A stretch of DNA of 6,019 nucleotides from NCBI GenBank assembly GCA_002791435.1, contig PFXB01000066.1, forward strand, positions 1 through 6,019. Direction: 5' to 3'. The position numbers and the translations under genes were made by a program. This document shows, piece after piece, positions 1-5,594 of this stretch. Every line of letters begins with the position of its first letter. Position 1 is the stretch's first letter. The notes under the pieces are model-generated. The model did not search any database, had not been told where the DNA came from, and saw nothing but the letters and a program-made list of their open reading frames with translations. Source of the DNA: a candidate division WWE3 bacterium CG_4_9_14_3_um_filter_43_9. GTDB lineage: Bacteria > Patescibacteriota > CPR3 > GCA-002780085.

Positions 1-1092
1 TCGGCTTAGTTTCCCAATTCTTTGACGCTCCATTTGGCTACTCATTAACCCATTGATTACATCTGACAACTCATTTGCGTCACCAGGTTTCACTAGTTTC
101 CCAATCCTTCCATTGTCGAGTAAAAACGGTAGTCCACCGATTGAGCTGGCAACAACTGGTGTCCCGGAAGATAAGGCCTCCAGACCGACAAAACACAGTG
201 TTTCGCCTCTGGTAATAGAAGGAATCACTACAATAGCGGTAGCACAATATAACTGTCGCAGAAGATGGTTTTTTTCTGGTCCAAAAAATCCAAGTAATCT
301 AATATTTGTAAGTTTCAGTCGCTCAACTTGTTTTTTTAGGTTCTCCATTTCCCATCCGCCACCAACCAACAGAATATCTGATTTTATATTTTTTGCTGCA
401 TCGACTAATATGTGGAATCCTTTTCTTTCTTGAAATCTTCCCACCCCAAGCACGAATTTTTTGCTCTCTATACTAAACATTTTTTCTGCTTCTTTGGTAT
501 CAATATCAGGAGTATACGCCTCAGTGTCGGTCCCACCCGGGATGCATACAACTTTTTCTGATGCCATTTCTCCAAATACTTCCTTAATCCACTCACAATG
601 ATCAGGCGAGTATCCCGTAATGTAAGATATCTCAGGTAGAATTTCTTTGCCACCGGAAAGGTATCGTTTGTCAGATAAGGGAACAGTAACATCAACTCCG
701 TGTGATGTAATGACAACAGGTATTTTATATTTTTTATGAGCACGGGCGGCGGCCCATCCGCTCGGTAGCATAAAATGGCAATGAATTATATCGGGGGTAA
801 AATGTTCTATTGTTTCACACAGGCTGTCAAAAAGAGCATCTGCATACATCTTTAATTCGTCGTCAGAAAGCTTGACATAATTTTTAGCATCTGGCCAATA
901 GGTGCTCGATGATCCCATTACGCGAAAAGGTATTTTCCAATCATATTTTGGAACATTTATTTGAAATCTTTCAGGCTCGGGCAGTAAAATTCTAACATCG
1001 TGAGACTTTAATAGTTCGCTTGCAGAAGCATAAAGGTGATATTGGGAACCACCTCCGTAACAGGCATGAGGATAACAAACCAAAATTTTCAT
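1..1092 (-). CDS. GT4-family (GT-B fold) glycosyltransferase, C-terminally cut by window edge
   Basis: The frame is open for 364 codons from the ATG at 1092 to the window edge, so the C terminus (probably a few dozen residues) is missing. It reads as a retaining GT-B transferase that moves a sugar from a nucleotide-sugar donor. Visible signs are the N-terminal strand MKILVCYPHACYGGGSQ with a glycine-rich loop (residues 13-15), TSHGVD (129-134), the donor-phosphate motif VGRFQERKG (217-225, R219 and K224), and the EX7E motif E297-E305 in GETLCFVGLEALSSGTPVVA, followed by GGLPF (319-323). No signal peptide or membrane segment is visible, so it is probably cytosolic. The start overlaps the stop of the SAM synthetase gene as ATGA and has a strong Shine-Dalgarno site. 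Family assignment is confident; donor and acceptor cannot be told. It could act on a cell-surface glycan or on a product made by this operon. Confidence 0.93.
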   Translation of the reverse strand, partial: MKILVCYPHACYGGGSQYHLYASASELLKSHDVRILLPEPERFQINVPKYDWKIPFRVMGSSSTYWPDAKNYVKLSDDELKMYADALFDSLCETIEHFTPDIIHCHFMLPSGWAAARAHKKYKIPVVITSHGVDVTVPLSDKRYLSGGKEILPEISYITGYSPDHCEWIKEVFGEMASEKVVCIPGGTDTEAYTPDIDTKEAEKMFSIESKKFVLGVGRFQERKGFHILVDAAKNIKSDILLVGGGWEMENLKKQVERLKLTNIRLLGFFGPEKNHLLRQLYCATAIVVIPSITRGETLCFVGLEALSSGTPVVASSIGGLPFLLDNGRIGKLVKPGDANELSDVINGLMSSQMERQRIGKLSR

Positions 1093-2327
1093 GGCTCCTC
1101 CTTATCTAAGAATCCAAAAAGCTTACGCTGTTCTTCTAGAATTAGATCGGCACAATTGTAGATCGTAGTAAATTCATGATTAATAATCTCTCGAGACACC
1201 TTAATTGATTTACTGTCTTGCTTTTCTAATTCCACAATAATATGCGAAGGATCTAATAAAGAAGTTCCGCTATGGGTAATGATGTATACAATTGTCGGAC
1301 ACGACAAAGCCTCGGATATAGCTTTGGCAATTCTTTTTGTATAATAATCATAAACTTTGCCCGCAAAGTACACAGGATTTTTACCTGCTGGTGCCTCCAT
1401 ACTATAAGGGCGGAGCGACGGAATAAAGCCCGAAGAATTATTTCCTCTACCAACAATTCCCTCATCACCGGATTCGAGAGCGGTGCCTTTTGCAAGAATG
1501 AAATGATCGTTTCTTGGTTCATTATCTCGCGTGTTGAGGTCAAGCTTTACGCGATATTCTGCCCCAAGCTGTTTTCCAACATAAGTAAGGATCATTTGTC
1601 TTATATCGTTAAGCTTTTCCCTATAAAATTCGAGAGAGGGAGTTTTTTCTCCTATAAAAGGAATGCAAAGGGTTAAAAATACATTTTTACCCATCCGAAC
1701 CGCCATAGTTTTTATATCGGAGCCAATATATTTAAATTTACGGTCAAACAAATTATGGTAGAAAAGAAGCTCGACGTTAAGAACTAGATGTTCCAGTTTT
1801 GACAAAGGCCAAAAACCAATTGAACACACGGTATCGTTTGCAATTGGATCCTGTATTTCGGGCAAATCTACCTCAGAACGTGGTCTAAACCAATTCCTGC
1901 CTTTGTGAGGAGGTCCTCCGGCACGATTCAAAAAGTCGTAGATTTGCATATCGGTTTCAGGATTAAGGGAGGGAATAACTTTTGTTAAATATTTTTTCAC
2001 AGCATTTGAGGCAATTTCAAAGATAGGGATTTCTTCGTTTCCGAAAGCCGTACTCATTCTTCCGTTGATCATTACCCGTATTGGTTTAACAAGATTACCA
2101 AAACCCGGGCCAGCAACGGATTCACCACCCAAAAGAGAGGTTTTATCTACGTTGTGGTGCAAGATATGTCCAAAATGCTTAAGGCAATACCGACAATAGG
2201 CATAAGAAACCGCATTGGCCGCACCATCGGCTAGTGTGTCAGGATGACCCCAGCCTTTTCTTTCAACAATTTCTATCTCTTGAGCATCGATATTCTGATG
2301 TTGGGATTTTACAAATCGTACGTTCAT
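1089..2327 (-). CDS. Archaeal-type methionine adenosyltransferase (S-adenosylmethionine synthetase)
   Basis: A 412-residue protein of the archaeal-type AdoMet synthetase family, which makes S-adenosylmethionine from methionine and ATP. It is not the usual bacterial MetK sequence family. Conserved blocks are VERKGWGHPDTLADGAA (21-37), FGHILHHNVDKTSLLGGE (52-69), GGPPHKGRNWFRPRSE (137-152), and SGDEGIVGRGNNSSGF (286-301) running into RPYSMEAPAGKNPV (306-319). Length matches the family, which is about 400 residues. The ATG at 2327 overlaps the stop of the HAD gene (ATGA, 2324-2327). No clear Shine-Dalgarno site precedes it, so translation probably depends on ribosomes finishing the upstream gene. 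Its own stop overlaps the glycosyltransferase start in the same way. Function is confident. Whether it is the cell's housekeeping SAM source or dedicated to this operon is inferred only from context; methyltransferases or radical-SAM enzymes nearby would be natural users. Confidence 0.95.
   Translation of the reverse strand: MNVRFVKSQHQNIDAQEIEIVERKGWGHPDTLADGAANAVSYAYCRYCLKHFGHILHHNVDKTSLLGGESVAGPGFGNLVKPIRVMINGRMSTAFGNEEIPIFEIASNAVKKYLTKVIPSLNPETDMQIYDFLNRAGGPPHKGRNWFRPRSEVDLPEIQDPIANDTVCSIGFWPLSKLEHLVLNVELLFYHNLFDRKFKYIGSDIKTMAVRMGKNVFLTLCIPFIGEKTPSLEFYREKLNDIRQMILTYVGKQLGAEYRVKLDLNTRDNEPRNDHFILAKGTALESGDEGIVGRGNNSSGFIPSLRPYSMEAPAGKNPVYFAGKVYDYYTKRIAKAISEALSCPTIVYIITHSGTSLLDPSHIIVELEKQDSKSIKVSREIINHEFTTIYNCADLILEEQRKLFGFLDKEEP
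1097..1103 (-). promoter_or_regulatory. Ribosome binding site of the glycosyltransferase gene
   Basis: AAGGAGG on the minus strand lies four bases before the ATG at 1092. It is embedded in the last codons (Lys-Glu-Glu) of the upstream SAM synthetase gene. Together with the ATGA overlap this fixes the start. Confidence 0.85.
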
Positions 2328-2995
2328 AGTTTGTTAATAAGATTCATGATTCCAGATAATTCTTTAATATGGGCGAAATGACCGTGAGGTTGATTTTCTT
2401 CCCTGTCCATAAGTAATCCCTCCATGTCAAGGCTGGCTGCCGGAATGAGATATTTCTCTTTATCCTCTATGAGGAGAATTTCGTTTGCGGGTAGTCCCAA
2501 TTTCTCTTGGGCGTTTTGATAAGCTTGAATTTCGGGTTTCGCCACACCTTCGACACTTGAAATCAAAATGGCGCGGAAATAATGAGCAATGTGGCATCGT
2601 TGGATTTCAAGGAGGCGGGTAGGCCATCCGTTAGTAAGTATTGCCAGCTCAAGTTTACGACTGGCGAGAAGTTCAAGCGTTTGCATCACATCCGAATAGA
2701 GTATGGGGGTTATTTTTTCGAGACTCCAATCCATGAGGAAATCAATAAACTTTTCCTGGTCTTTGGTTGATAACATCTTAGCTAATGTCCCATACCATTC
2801 AAGCAATATTTGCCGTTGTTCATCGATTGTTCGAGGTTGGTGGGGAGCTTTGAACAATCCAAGCTGTTTCTCGCATTGAGCAATAGTAGCATCATCAAGA
2901 TGAAATTGTTCTTTTATTCTATTTACTGGAAAGTATCCTTCGGGAATACCAGGGGACAATGTACCAAGCCAGTCAAAAATAATTCCTTTAATCAT
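2324..2995 (-). CDS. HAD-superfamily hydrolase-like protein with altered motif I
   Basis: I chose the ATG at 2995 (223 residues). It begins directly with the HAD core strand MIKGIIFDWLGTL and has AAGGA eight bases upstream; the longer in-frame start at 3127 only adds unrelated sequence overlapping the previous gene. HAD motifs are present in order: nucleophile D8 in FDWLGT, motif II AILTNG with T121, motif III K153 in GVAKPEIQAY, and motif IV E177-D178 in LLIEDKEKYLIPAA. A helical cap lies at about residues 15-95, the C1-cap arrangement of haloacid dehalogenase/phosphatase-like members. The second motif I residue, normally an Asp acid/base in phosphatases, is Leu10. Non-phosphatase HADs (haloacid dehalogenase with Tyr, phosphonoacetaldehyde hydrolase with Ala) also lack it, so simple phosphomonoesterase activity is doubtful. 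The gene is followed by the SAM synthetase with a four-base overlap. Substrate unknown. Confidence 0.88.
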   Translation of the reverse strand: MIKGIIFDWLGTLSPGIPEGYFPVNRIKEQFHLDDATIAQCEKQLGLFKAPHQPRTIDEQRQILLEWYGTLAKMLSTKDQEKFIDFLMDWSLEKITPILYSDVMQTLELLASRKLELAILTNGWPTRLLEIQRCHIAHYFRAILISSVEGVAKPEIQAYQNAQEKLGLPANEILLIEDKEKYLIPAASLDMEGLLMDREENQPHGHFAHIKELSGIMNLINKL

Positions 2996-3003
2996 TGCTC
3001 TAT

Positions 3004-3008
3004 TCCTT
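3004..3008 (-). promoter_or_regulatory. Ribosome binding site deciding the HAD gene start
   Basis: AAGGA on the minus strand stands eight bases before the ATG at 2995. It supports this start over the upstream in-frame ATG at 3127, which falls inside the preceding gene. Confidence 0.7.
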
Positions 3009-3019
3009 TTTTTATTTGT

Positions 3020-3034
3020 TATACAAAAAGTATA
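3020..3034 (-). promoter_or_regulatory. Possible internal -10 element / small dyad before the HAD gene
   Basis: On the minus strand TATACT (3029-3034) resembles a -10 box and lies about 34 bases before the HAD start codon. No convincing -35 element stands 17 bases upstream. The same bases form a small perfect dyad, TATAC-5-GTATA (3020-3034). It could give the HAD-SAM synthetase-glycosyltransferase part its own transcript downstream of the hairpin at 3069-3103, but support is weak. Confidence 0.25.
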
Positions 3035-3068
3035 GCGCATATTGTGATTCGATGGAATAGTAAATGGC

Positions 3069-3103
3069 GCGGGGGTATGAAGTAAGAATACTAATACCCC
3101 CGC
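3069..3103 (-). terminator. Strong hairpin at the 3' end of the HPr-kinase-like gene (terminator-like, no U-tract)
   Basis: A perfect 10-bp inverted repeat, GCGGGGGTAT (3069-3078) and ATACCCCCGC (3094-3103), encloses a 15-base loop that can itself pair AGTA (3081-3084) with TACT (3089-3092). The stop codon (3091-3093) lies in the loop, and the last sense codons (Arg-Gly-Tyr) form one arm. In the minus transcript no U-run follows (GCCATTTACTATT), so it is not a classical intrinsic terminator. It may attenuate, pause or stabilise the transcript between genes 1 and 2, which would let the kinase-like protein be made in a different amount from the downstream enzymes. Confidence 0.5.
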
Positions 3104-4071
3104 AGGGCGGAATCGATATGTGCACAAATTGCTTCCATAGAGCCAGAGATATATTGGTAGGTTGGATGGGCAATGACCCAGTTAATAAATCTGACTCGAC
3201 GTTCGTGGAAGGCTGGAGTATCAAGAGATGGCAGAAACCCTCCGTAGAGGAGGTTAGATCCGATAAGAATTGGCGAGCACACTCCTCGAACGTATTCTGA
3301 AGTTGTTTCGTAGAGAAAGAGGCGACTCGTGAGCGGATTCATTGGTTCGAGATAGAGTGATGCAGTGGCATCATTGAGCAGATGAAGATAGAAAGCGGCT
3401 ACTATCGGAATTTTCCCTTGGGTAGTGGTAACGTCTACCTGTTCTGGTAAGAGCGTTGCCGTTGTCATCCAGTCATCAAGATTCGTGGCATGCCCGTCAA
3501 ATACATACGCAAGGTCGGTATTGTAATGCAGAATGCTTGCTCGTCTGAAACGGAAAACCTTCTCTCCACCATAGAGGTAAGCCTGATCACCCTCTATGCC
3601 GGTCAAAACGATGTTATTCCCAATGAGAGAGTAGCCGTATTTTCTGCAGAGCCAGAGCGATACCGATGTTTTACCCGCTCCGGGCCTTCCAAGGAGTAGG
3701 AATCCTTGTCCATTTTTGGCTACAGCAGCGGCTCTCATTGTAAATTGACCATCCTCAAGGCGTTGTATCTCCAGGACGGAATGAATAAGGTGGGGTAGAG
3801 TATGGCCGGCAAGCAGTCCGTCTTTGCTTCCGGTAACGGTGAATGTCTTTCTGTCGGGACTCACCCCAAGCGTAAACGGTAATTCATCAGAAAGCATTAC
3901 CACGAGCGAGTAACCTGCAGCTGAGGGCTGGAGGCTACACTTGTACTCAGGAATAAGCTGCGTAAAACTGCCCCTTGATAGTAGTGACACTACATCAGCG
4001 GAGGAGCTGTACACATTAATTCCATGAGTATTCATCCAAACTGCGCATTGGAAAACGCAATTCGTTTTCAT
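3091..4071 (-). CDS. HPr-kinase-like P-loop ATP-binding protein
   Basis: A 326-residue protein, first in the minus operon. The core GFLLLGRPGAGKTSVSLWL (123-141) is a Walker A loop (G128-S136; K134, T135) preceded by a beta strand. The following YGYSLIGNNIVLTG (146-159) occupies the place where HPr kinase/phosphorylase and related kinases carry an acidic pair ending the next strand. Here that position reads Asn152-Asn153. The N-terminal 110 residues do not resemble a domain I know. The C-terminal part (about 225-326) has the pattern of HprK-like proteins found beside peptide-modification genes, though I cannot name the subfamily. No signal peptide or membrane segment is evident. The ATG at 4071 has GGAGG five bases upstream and a near-consensus promoter 59-87 bases away. 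It probably binds ATP or GTP and phosphorylates a small molecule, peptide or protein serine. The target is unknown, and the missing acidic pair leaves activity open. Confidence 0.8.
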   Translation of the reverse strand: MKTNCVFQCAVWMNTHGINVYSSSADVVSLLSRGSFTQLIPEYKCSLQPSAAGYSLVVMLSDELPFTLGVSPDRKTFTVTGSKDGLLAGHTLPHLIHSVLEIQRLEDGQFTMRAAAVAKNGQGFLLLGRPGAGKTSVSLWLCRKYGYSLIGNNIVLTGIEGDQAYLYGGEKVFRFRRASILHYNTDLAYVFDGHATNLDDWMTTATLLPEQVDVTTTQGKIPIVAAFYLHLLNDATASLYLEPMNPLTSRLFLYETTSEYVRGVCSPILIGSNLLYGGFLPSLDTPAFHERRVRFINWVIAHPTYQYISGSMEAICAHIDSALRGY

Positions 4072-4076
4072 GTCTC

Positions 4077-4081
4077 CCTCC
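4077..4081 (-). promoter_or_regulatory. Ribosome binding site of the HPr-kinase-like gene
   Basis: GGAGG on the minus strand with a five-base spacer to the ATG at 4071. It fixes the start of the first operon gene. Confidence 0.85.
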
Positions 4082-4129
4082 GTTGATTAGTTTTTAGGTG
4101 CAATATCGTTATTTCCGATTCCTGCGGGG

Positions 4130-4158
4130 ATTTTAACAGACTTATAGTGTTTCGTCAA
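4130..4158 (-). promoter_or_regulatory. Sigma-70-type promoter of the minus-strand operon
   Basis: On the minus strand TTGACG (4153-4158) and TAAAAT (4130-4135) are separated by exactly 17 bases, each one mismatch from consensus. Transcription would start near 4123 and give a leader of about 50 bases ahead of the HPr-kinase-like gene. This is the best promoter in the window. Confidence 0.75.
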
Positions 4159-4170
4159 ATTATAAAAGGG

Positions 4171-4200
4171 TTGTCAGAAAAAGCTGCGGCAGAAAATAAT
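4171..4200 (+). promoter_or_regulatory. Candidate plus-strand promoter, back to back with the operon promoter
   Basis: TTGTCA (4171-4176) and AATAAT (4195-4200) are 18 bases apart, each one mismatch from consensus. Its -35 box lies 12 bases from that of the divergent minus promoter. A transcript from here would start near 4207, contain both hairpins of the intergenic region, and meet the terminator at 4338-4358 before the methyltransferase-like gene. Confidence 0.5.
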
Positions 4201-4225
4201 TGAATATATCAAACTGTATCACTGG

Positions 4226-4264
4226 TTTGAGACACCCTTTTTATAGTGTCTCAAATGTCTCATT
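4226..4264. repeat. Perfect dyad plus a third tandem half-site: possible operator or RNA hairpin
   Basis: TTTGAGACAC (4226-4235) and GTGTCTCAAA (4246-4255) are perfect inverted copies around a 10-base AT-rich centre. A third copy follows without a gap: TGTCTCAAA (4247-4255) is directly repeated as TGTCTCATT (4256-4264). The seven-base core TGTCTCA therefore occurs three times in 39 bases. The two direct copies are nine bases apart, about one helical turn. This suggests a regulator binding site in the divergent control region. If transcribed it would also form a stable stem-loop. I recognise no known regulator motif. Confidence 0.6.
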
Positions 4265-4269
4265 TGTAA
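4240..4269 (-). promoter_or_regulatory. Possible distal minus-strand promoter overlapping the dyad
   Basis: On the minus strand TTACAA (4264-4269) and TATAAA (4240-4245) are 18 bases apart. The spacer is made almost entirely of the two direct repeat copies, so a protein bound there would block polymerase. The -35 match is only fair; the arrangement is suggestive, not proven. Confidence 0.3.
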
Positions 4270-4278
4270 TATGCTTGG

Positions 4279-4358
4279 AGAAGTCGCTATAGATGCTGAA
4301 AGGTTCTAGAGCGACACGGCCAGTTTATAGTTTTTATCCCGTTGTGACGGGCTTTTTT
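4279..4358 (+). ncRNA. Putative small RNA or attenuated leader ending in an intrinsic terminator
   Basis: A plus-strand segment between the divergent genes has no coding frame but ends in an intrinsic terminator. Upstream of that, GTCGCT-A-TAGA (4283-4293) pairs with TCTA-G-AGCGAC (4305-4315), a ten-base-pair stem with one A-G mismatch and an 11-base loop (4294-4304). The 5' end is uncertain: a TAATAT box at 4267-4272 would start it near 4279 (about 80 nt), while the promoter at 4171-4200 would start it near 4207 (about 150 nt) and include the dyad hairpin. It does not match any riboswitch consensus I remember. It may be an independent sRNA, or a leader controlling read-through into the methyltransferase-like gene. 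Confidence 0.4.
4338..4358 (+). terminator. Intrinsic terminator just upstream of the methyltransferase-like gene
   Basis: CCCGT (4338-4342) and ACGGG (4347-4351) form a five-base-pair stem with loop TGTG, followed by C and six Ts (4353-4358). It points along the plus strand, with no annotated plus-strand gene upstream, so it must end a non-coding or leader transcript. The stem is short but GC-rich at its base. The minus strand has no U-run, so it would not stop transcription that way. Confidence 0.6.
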
Positions 4359-4364
4359 AATTTG

Positions 4365-4373
4365 TGATATGAT
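4365..4373 (+). promoter_or_regulatory. Extended -10 promoter placing transcription start at the ATG (leaderless mRNA)
   Basis: TGATATGAT is an extended -10 element (TGn followed by TATGAT at 4368-4373), six bases before the ATG at 4380. The expected start point is at or within a base or two of that ATG. No -35 box stands at normal spacing (TTGTGA at 4342 is 20 bases away), as is common for extended -10 promoters. No Shine-Dalgarno site precedes the gene, which agrees with a leaderless transcript. Confidence 0.5.
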
Positions 4374-4379
4374 TAAACT

Positions 4380-5594
4380 ATGTCCATGAGAATTACTGCT
4401 GATCTAAATAAGTTAGCTTCCGAATGTGGTTACTTTGGCCCAGATAGGGTTAAACATCTTCTGTATGAAGATATCCAGGAAAAGAGAATCTTGGTTCGCG
4501 ATTCACAGCGCGCTCGTGTAGTTGGCACTGTTTATGAATCTGATCCCATGGCAAAAGCTTTAACAGGAAGAACACCAAAAATTATAGAAGAAGAAACAGG
4601 TATTTCAAAAGAAATAATGTTTCCTCCGGATAAAACAATACTTTATGTAGGAGATCCCTGGCAGAGAATGGGAAAAGAAATCGATAGTCCAAACCTGACA
4701 ATTATTGATTACGAGTTTGGGGAAACAGCCTCTTTTATTACAGACAACGAAGCATTTAGAGAAGGGATCAATCGAACAGGTGGCTGTTTATTACAAACGG
4801 TAAGTGGTTTATTGGAAAGCGGTGATTGGCAAGCAGAAGACAATCAATGGTTGGTGGAGTTTAGGGATCTTGTAGATAAAGCATATCAAGTTTCATTGTC
4901 AGCTGAAGGGTTTGATGATTACTCAAAAGCTGCTGTAGCATGGAGCGAGGCAAAGGAACATATTGAGAAGAATTATAGAGAACAGTTAGACAAAATTTCA
5001 GCGGAAGAGCAAAGCGATCCATGTGACTTAATTAACCGCGGCGATCCCTTGTCGATCTTTCGTACAGAAGCCTGGTACGACTGTATATATGGAGAGCGTG
5101 GTTTTAGAGATATCCCTGACTTCAATAATAAAATTCTTCCAAAGATCGAAGCAAAAAGAAAAGAGCTTCAAGAAAAAGGAGTTTCGGCGGAAGAGATAGA
5201 AAATGAAATTGAAGGATGGAAAAAAACTTGGATTGATGAAATAAGATTGGTTAAGAAAACAAAAAAAGCGTACGTGGTTGAAGCAGTATTTCCAGAACTT
5301 CCCTTTAAACCAGAATCCTTTGATCGTTTTGTCGCTTCGTGGTCGATTTCTACCCATACTTTTGCGGAGCTTGATGAAGAAGGATTTGCAACCTGTTGGC
5401 GTGAGATTAAGAGAGTGCTGAAAGATGATGGAGAGGCTTGGATTTTCCCGCTTGATTATTATTGGAACCCTGATAGGGTCTTTTTAGACTCATTAGAACA
5501 ATCAGGTATGGAATGGCAAATGTACGACAGTTATGGTGAACCAGTAGAATGGACCGAGGAGGCTCACACTTTATGGTTAGGTAATCGCCGTTAG
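4380..5594 (+). CDS. Class I SAM-dependent methyltransferase-like protein with a large helical insertion
   Basis: A 404-residue protein without a signal peptide or membrane segment. Pieces of a Rossmann-type methyltransferase are visible: strand 1 and loop TILYVGDPWQRMG (86-98), strand 2 with its acidic end in LTIIDYEFG (106-114, D110), then strand 4 LPFKPESFDRFVASWS (307-322, D315) and CWREIKRVLKDDGEAWIFPL (339-358), a typical helix-strand ending. The first loop is GDPWQRMG instead of the usual GxGxG, so SAM binding is not assured. Between strands 2 and 4 lies an insertion of about 180 residues (115-295). It is rich in charged helices and likely forms a coiled coil around 250-293. The ATG at 4380 is preferred because the -10 box suggests a leaderless start there; ATG 4386 is possible. 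It stands divergently from the operon that makes SAM, so it could use that SAM. The substrate is unknown. Confidence 0.65.
   Translation: MSMRITADLNKLASECGYFGPDRVKHLLYEDIQEKRILVRDSQRARVVGTVYESDPMAKALTGRTPKIIEEETGISKEIMFPPDKTILYVGDPWQRMGKEIDSPNLTIIDYEFGETASFITDNEAFREGINRTGGCLLQTVSGLLESGDWQAEDNQWLVEFRDLVDKAYQVSLSAEGFDDYSKAAVAWSEAKEHIEKNYREQLDKISAEEQSDPCDLINRGDPLSIFRTEAWYDCIYGERGFRDIPDFNNKILPKIEAKRKELQEKGVSAEEIENEIEGWKKTWIDEIRLVKKTKKAYVVEAVFPELPFKPESFDRFVASWSISTHTFAELDEEGFATCWREIKRVLKDDGEAWIFPLDYYWNPDRVFLDSLEQSGMEWQMYDSYGEPVEWTEEAHTLWLGNRR

Noticed and set aside
53..433. Plus-strand 126-residue frame
   Set aside because: It is antisense to the glycosyltransferase region carrying the EX7E motif and has no recognisable domain.
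468..743. Minus-strand 91-residue frame
   Set aside because: It lies entirely inside the glycosyltransferase gene in another frame; the frame with GT4 motifs is continuous through it.
1272..1676. Plus-strand 134-residue frame
   Set aside because: It is antisense to conserved blocks of the SAM synthetase and is a shadow frame.
2996..3127. N-terminal extension of the HAD protein to an ATG at 3127 (267 residues)
   Set aside because: The added 44 residues have no HAD similarity and overlap the end of the upstream gene. The ATG at 2995 begins right at the core strand and has its own Shine-Dalgarno site.
5028..5357. Minus-strand 109-residue Phe-rich frame
   Set aside because: The Phe-rich composition is what the complement of Glu/Lys-rich helices gives; it is antisense to the methyltransferase-like gene.
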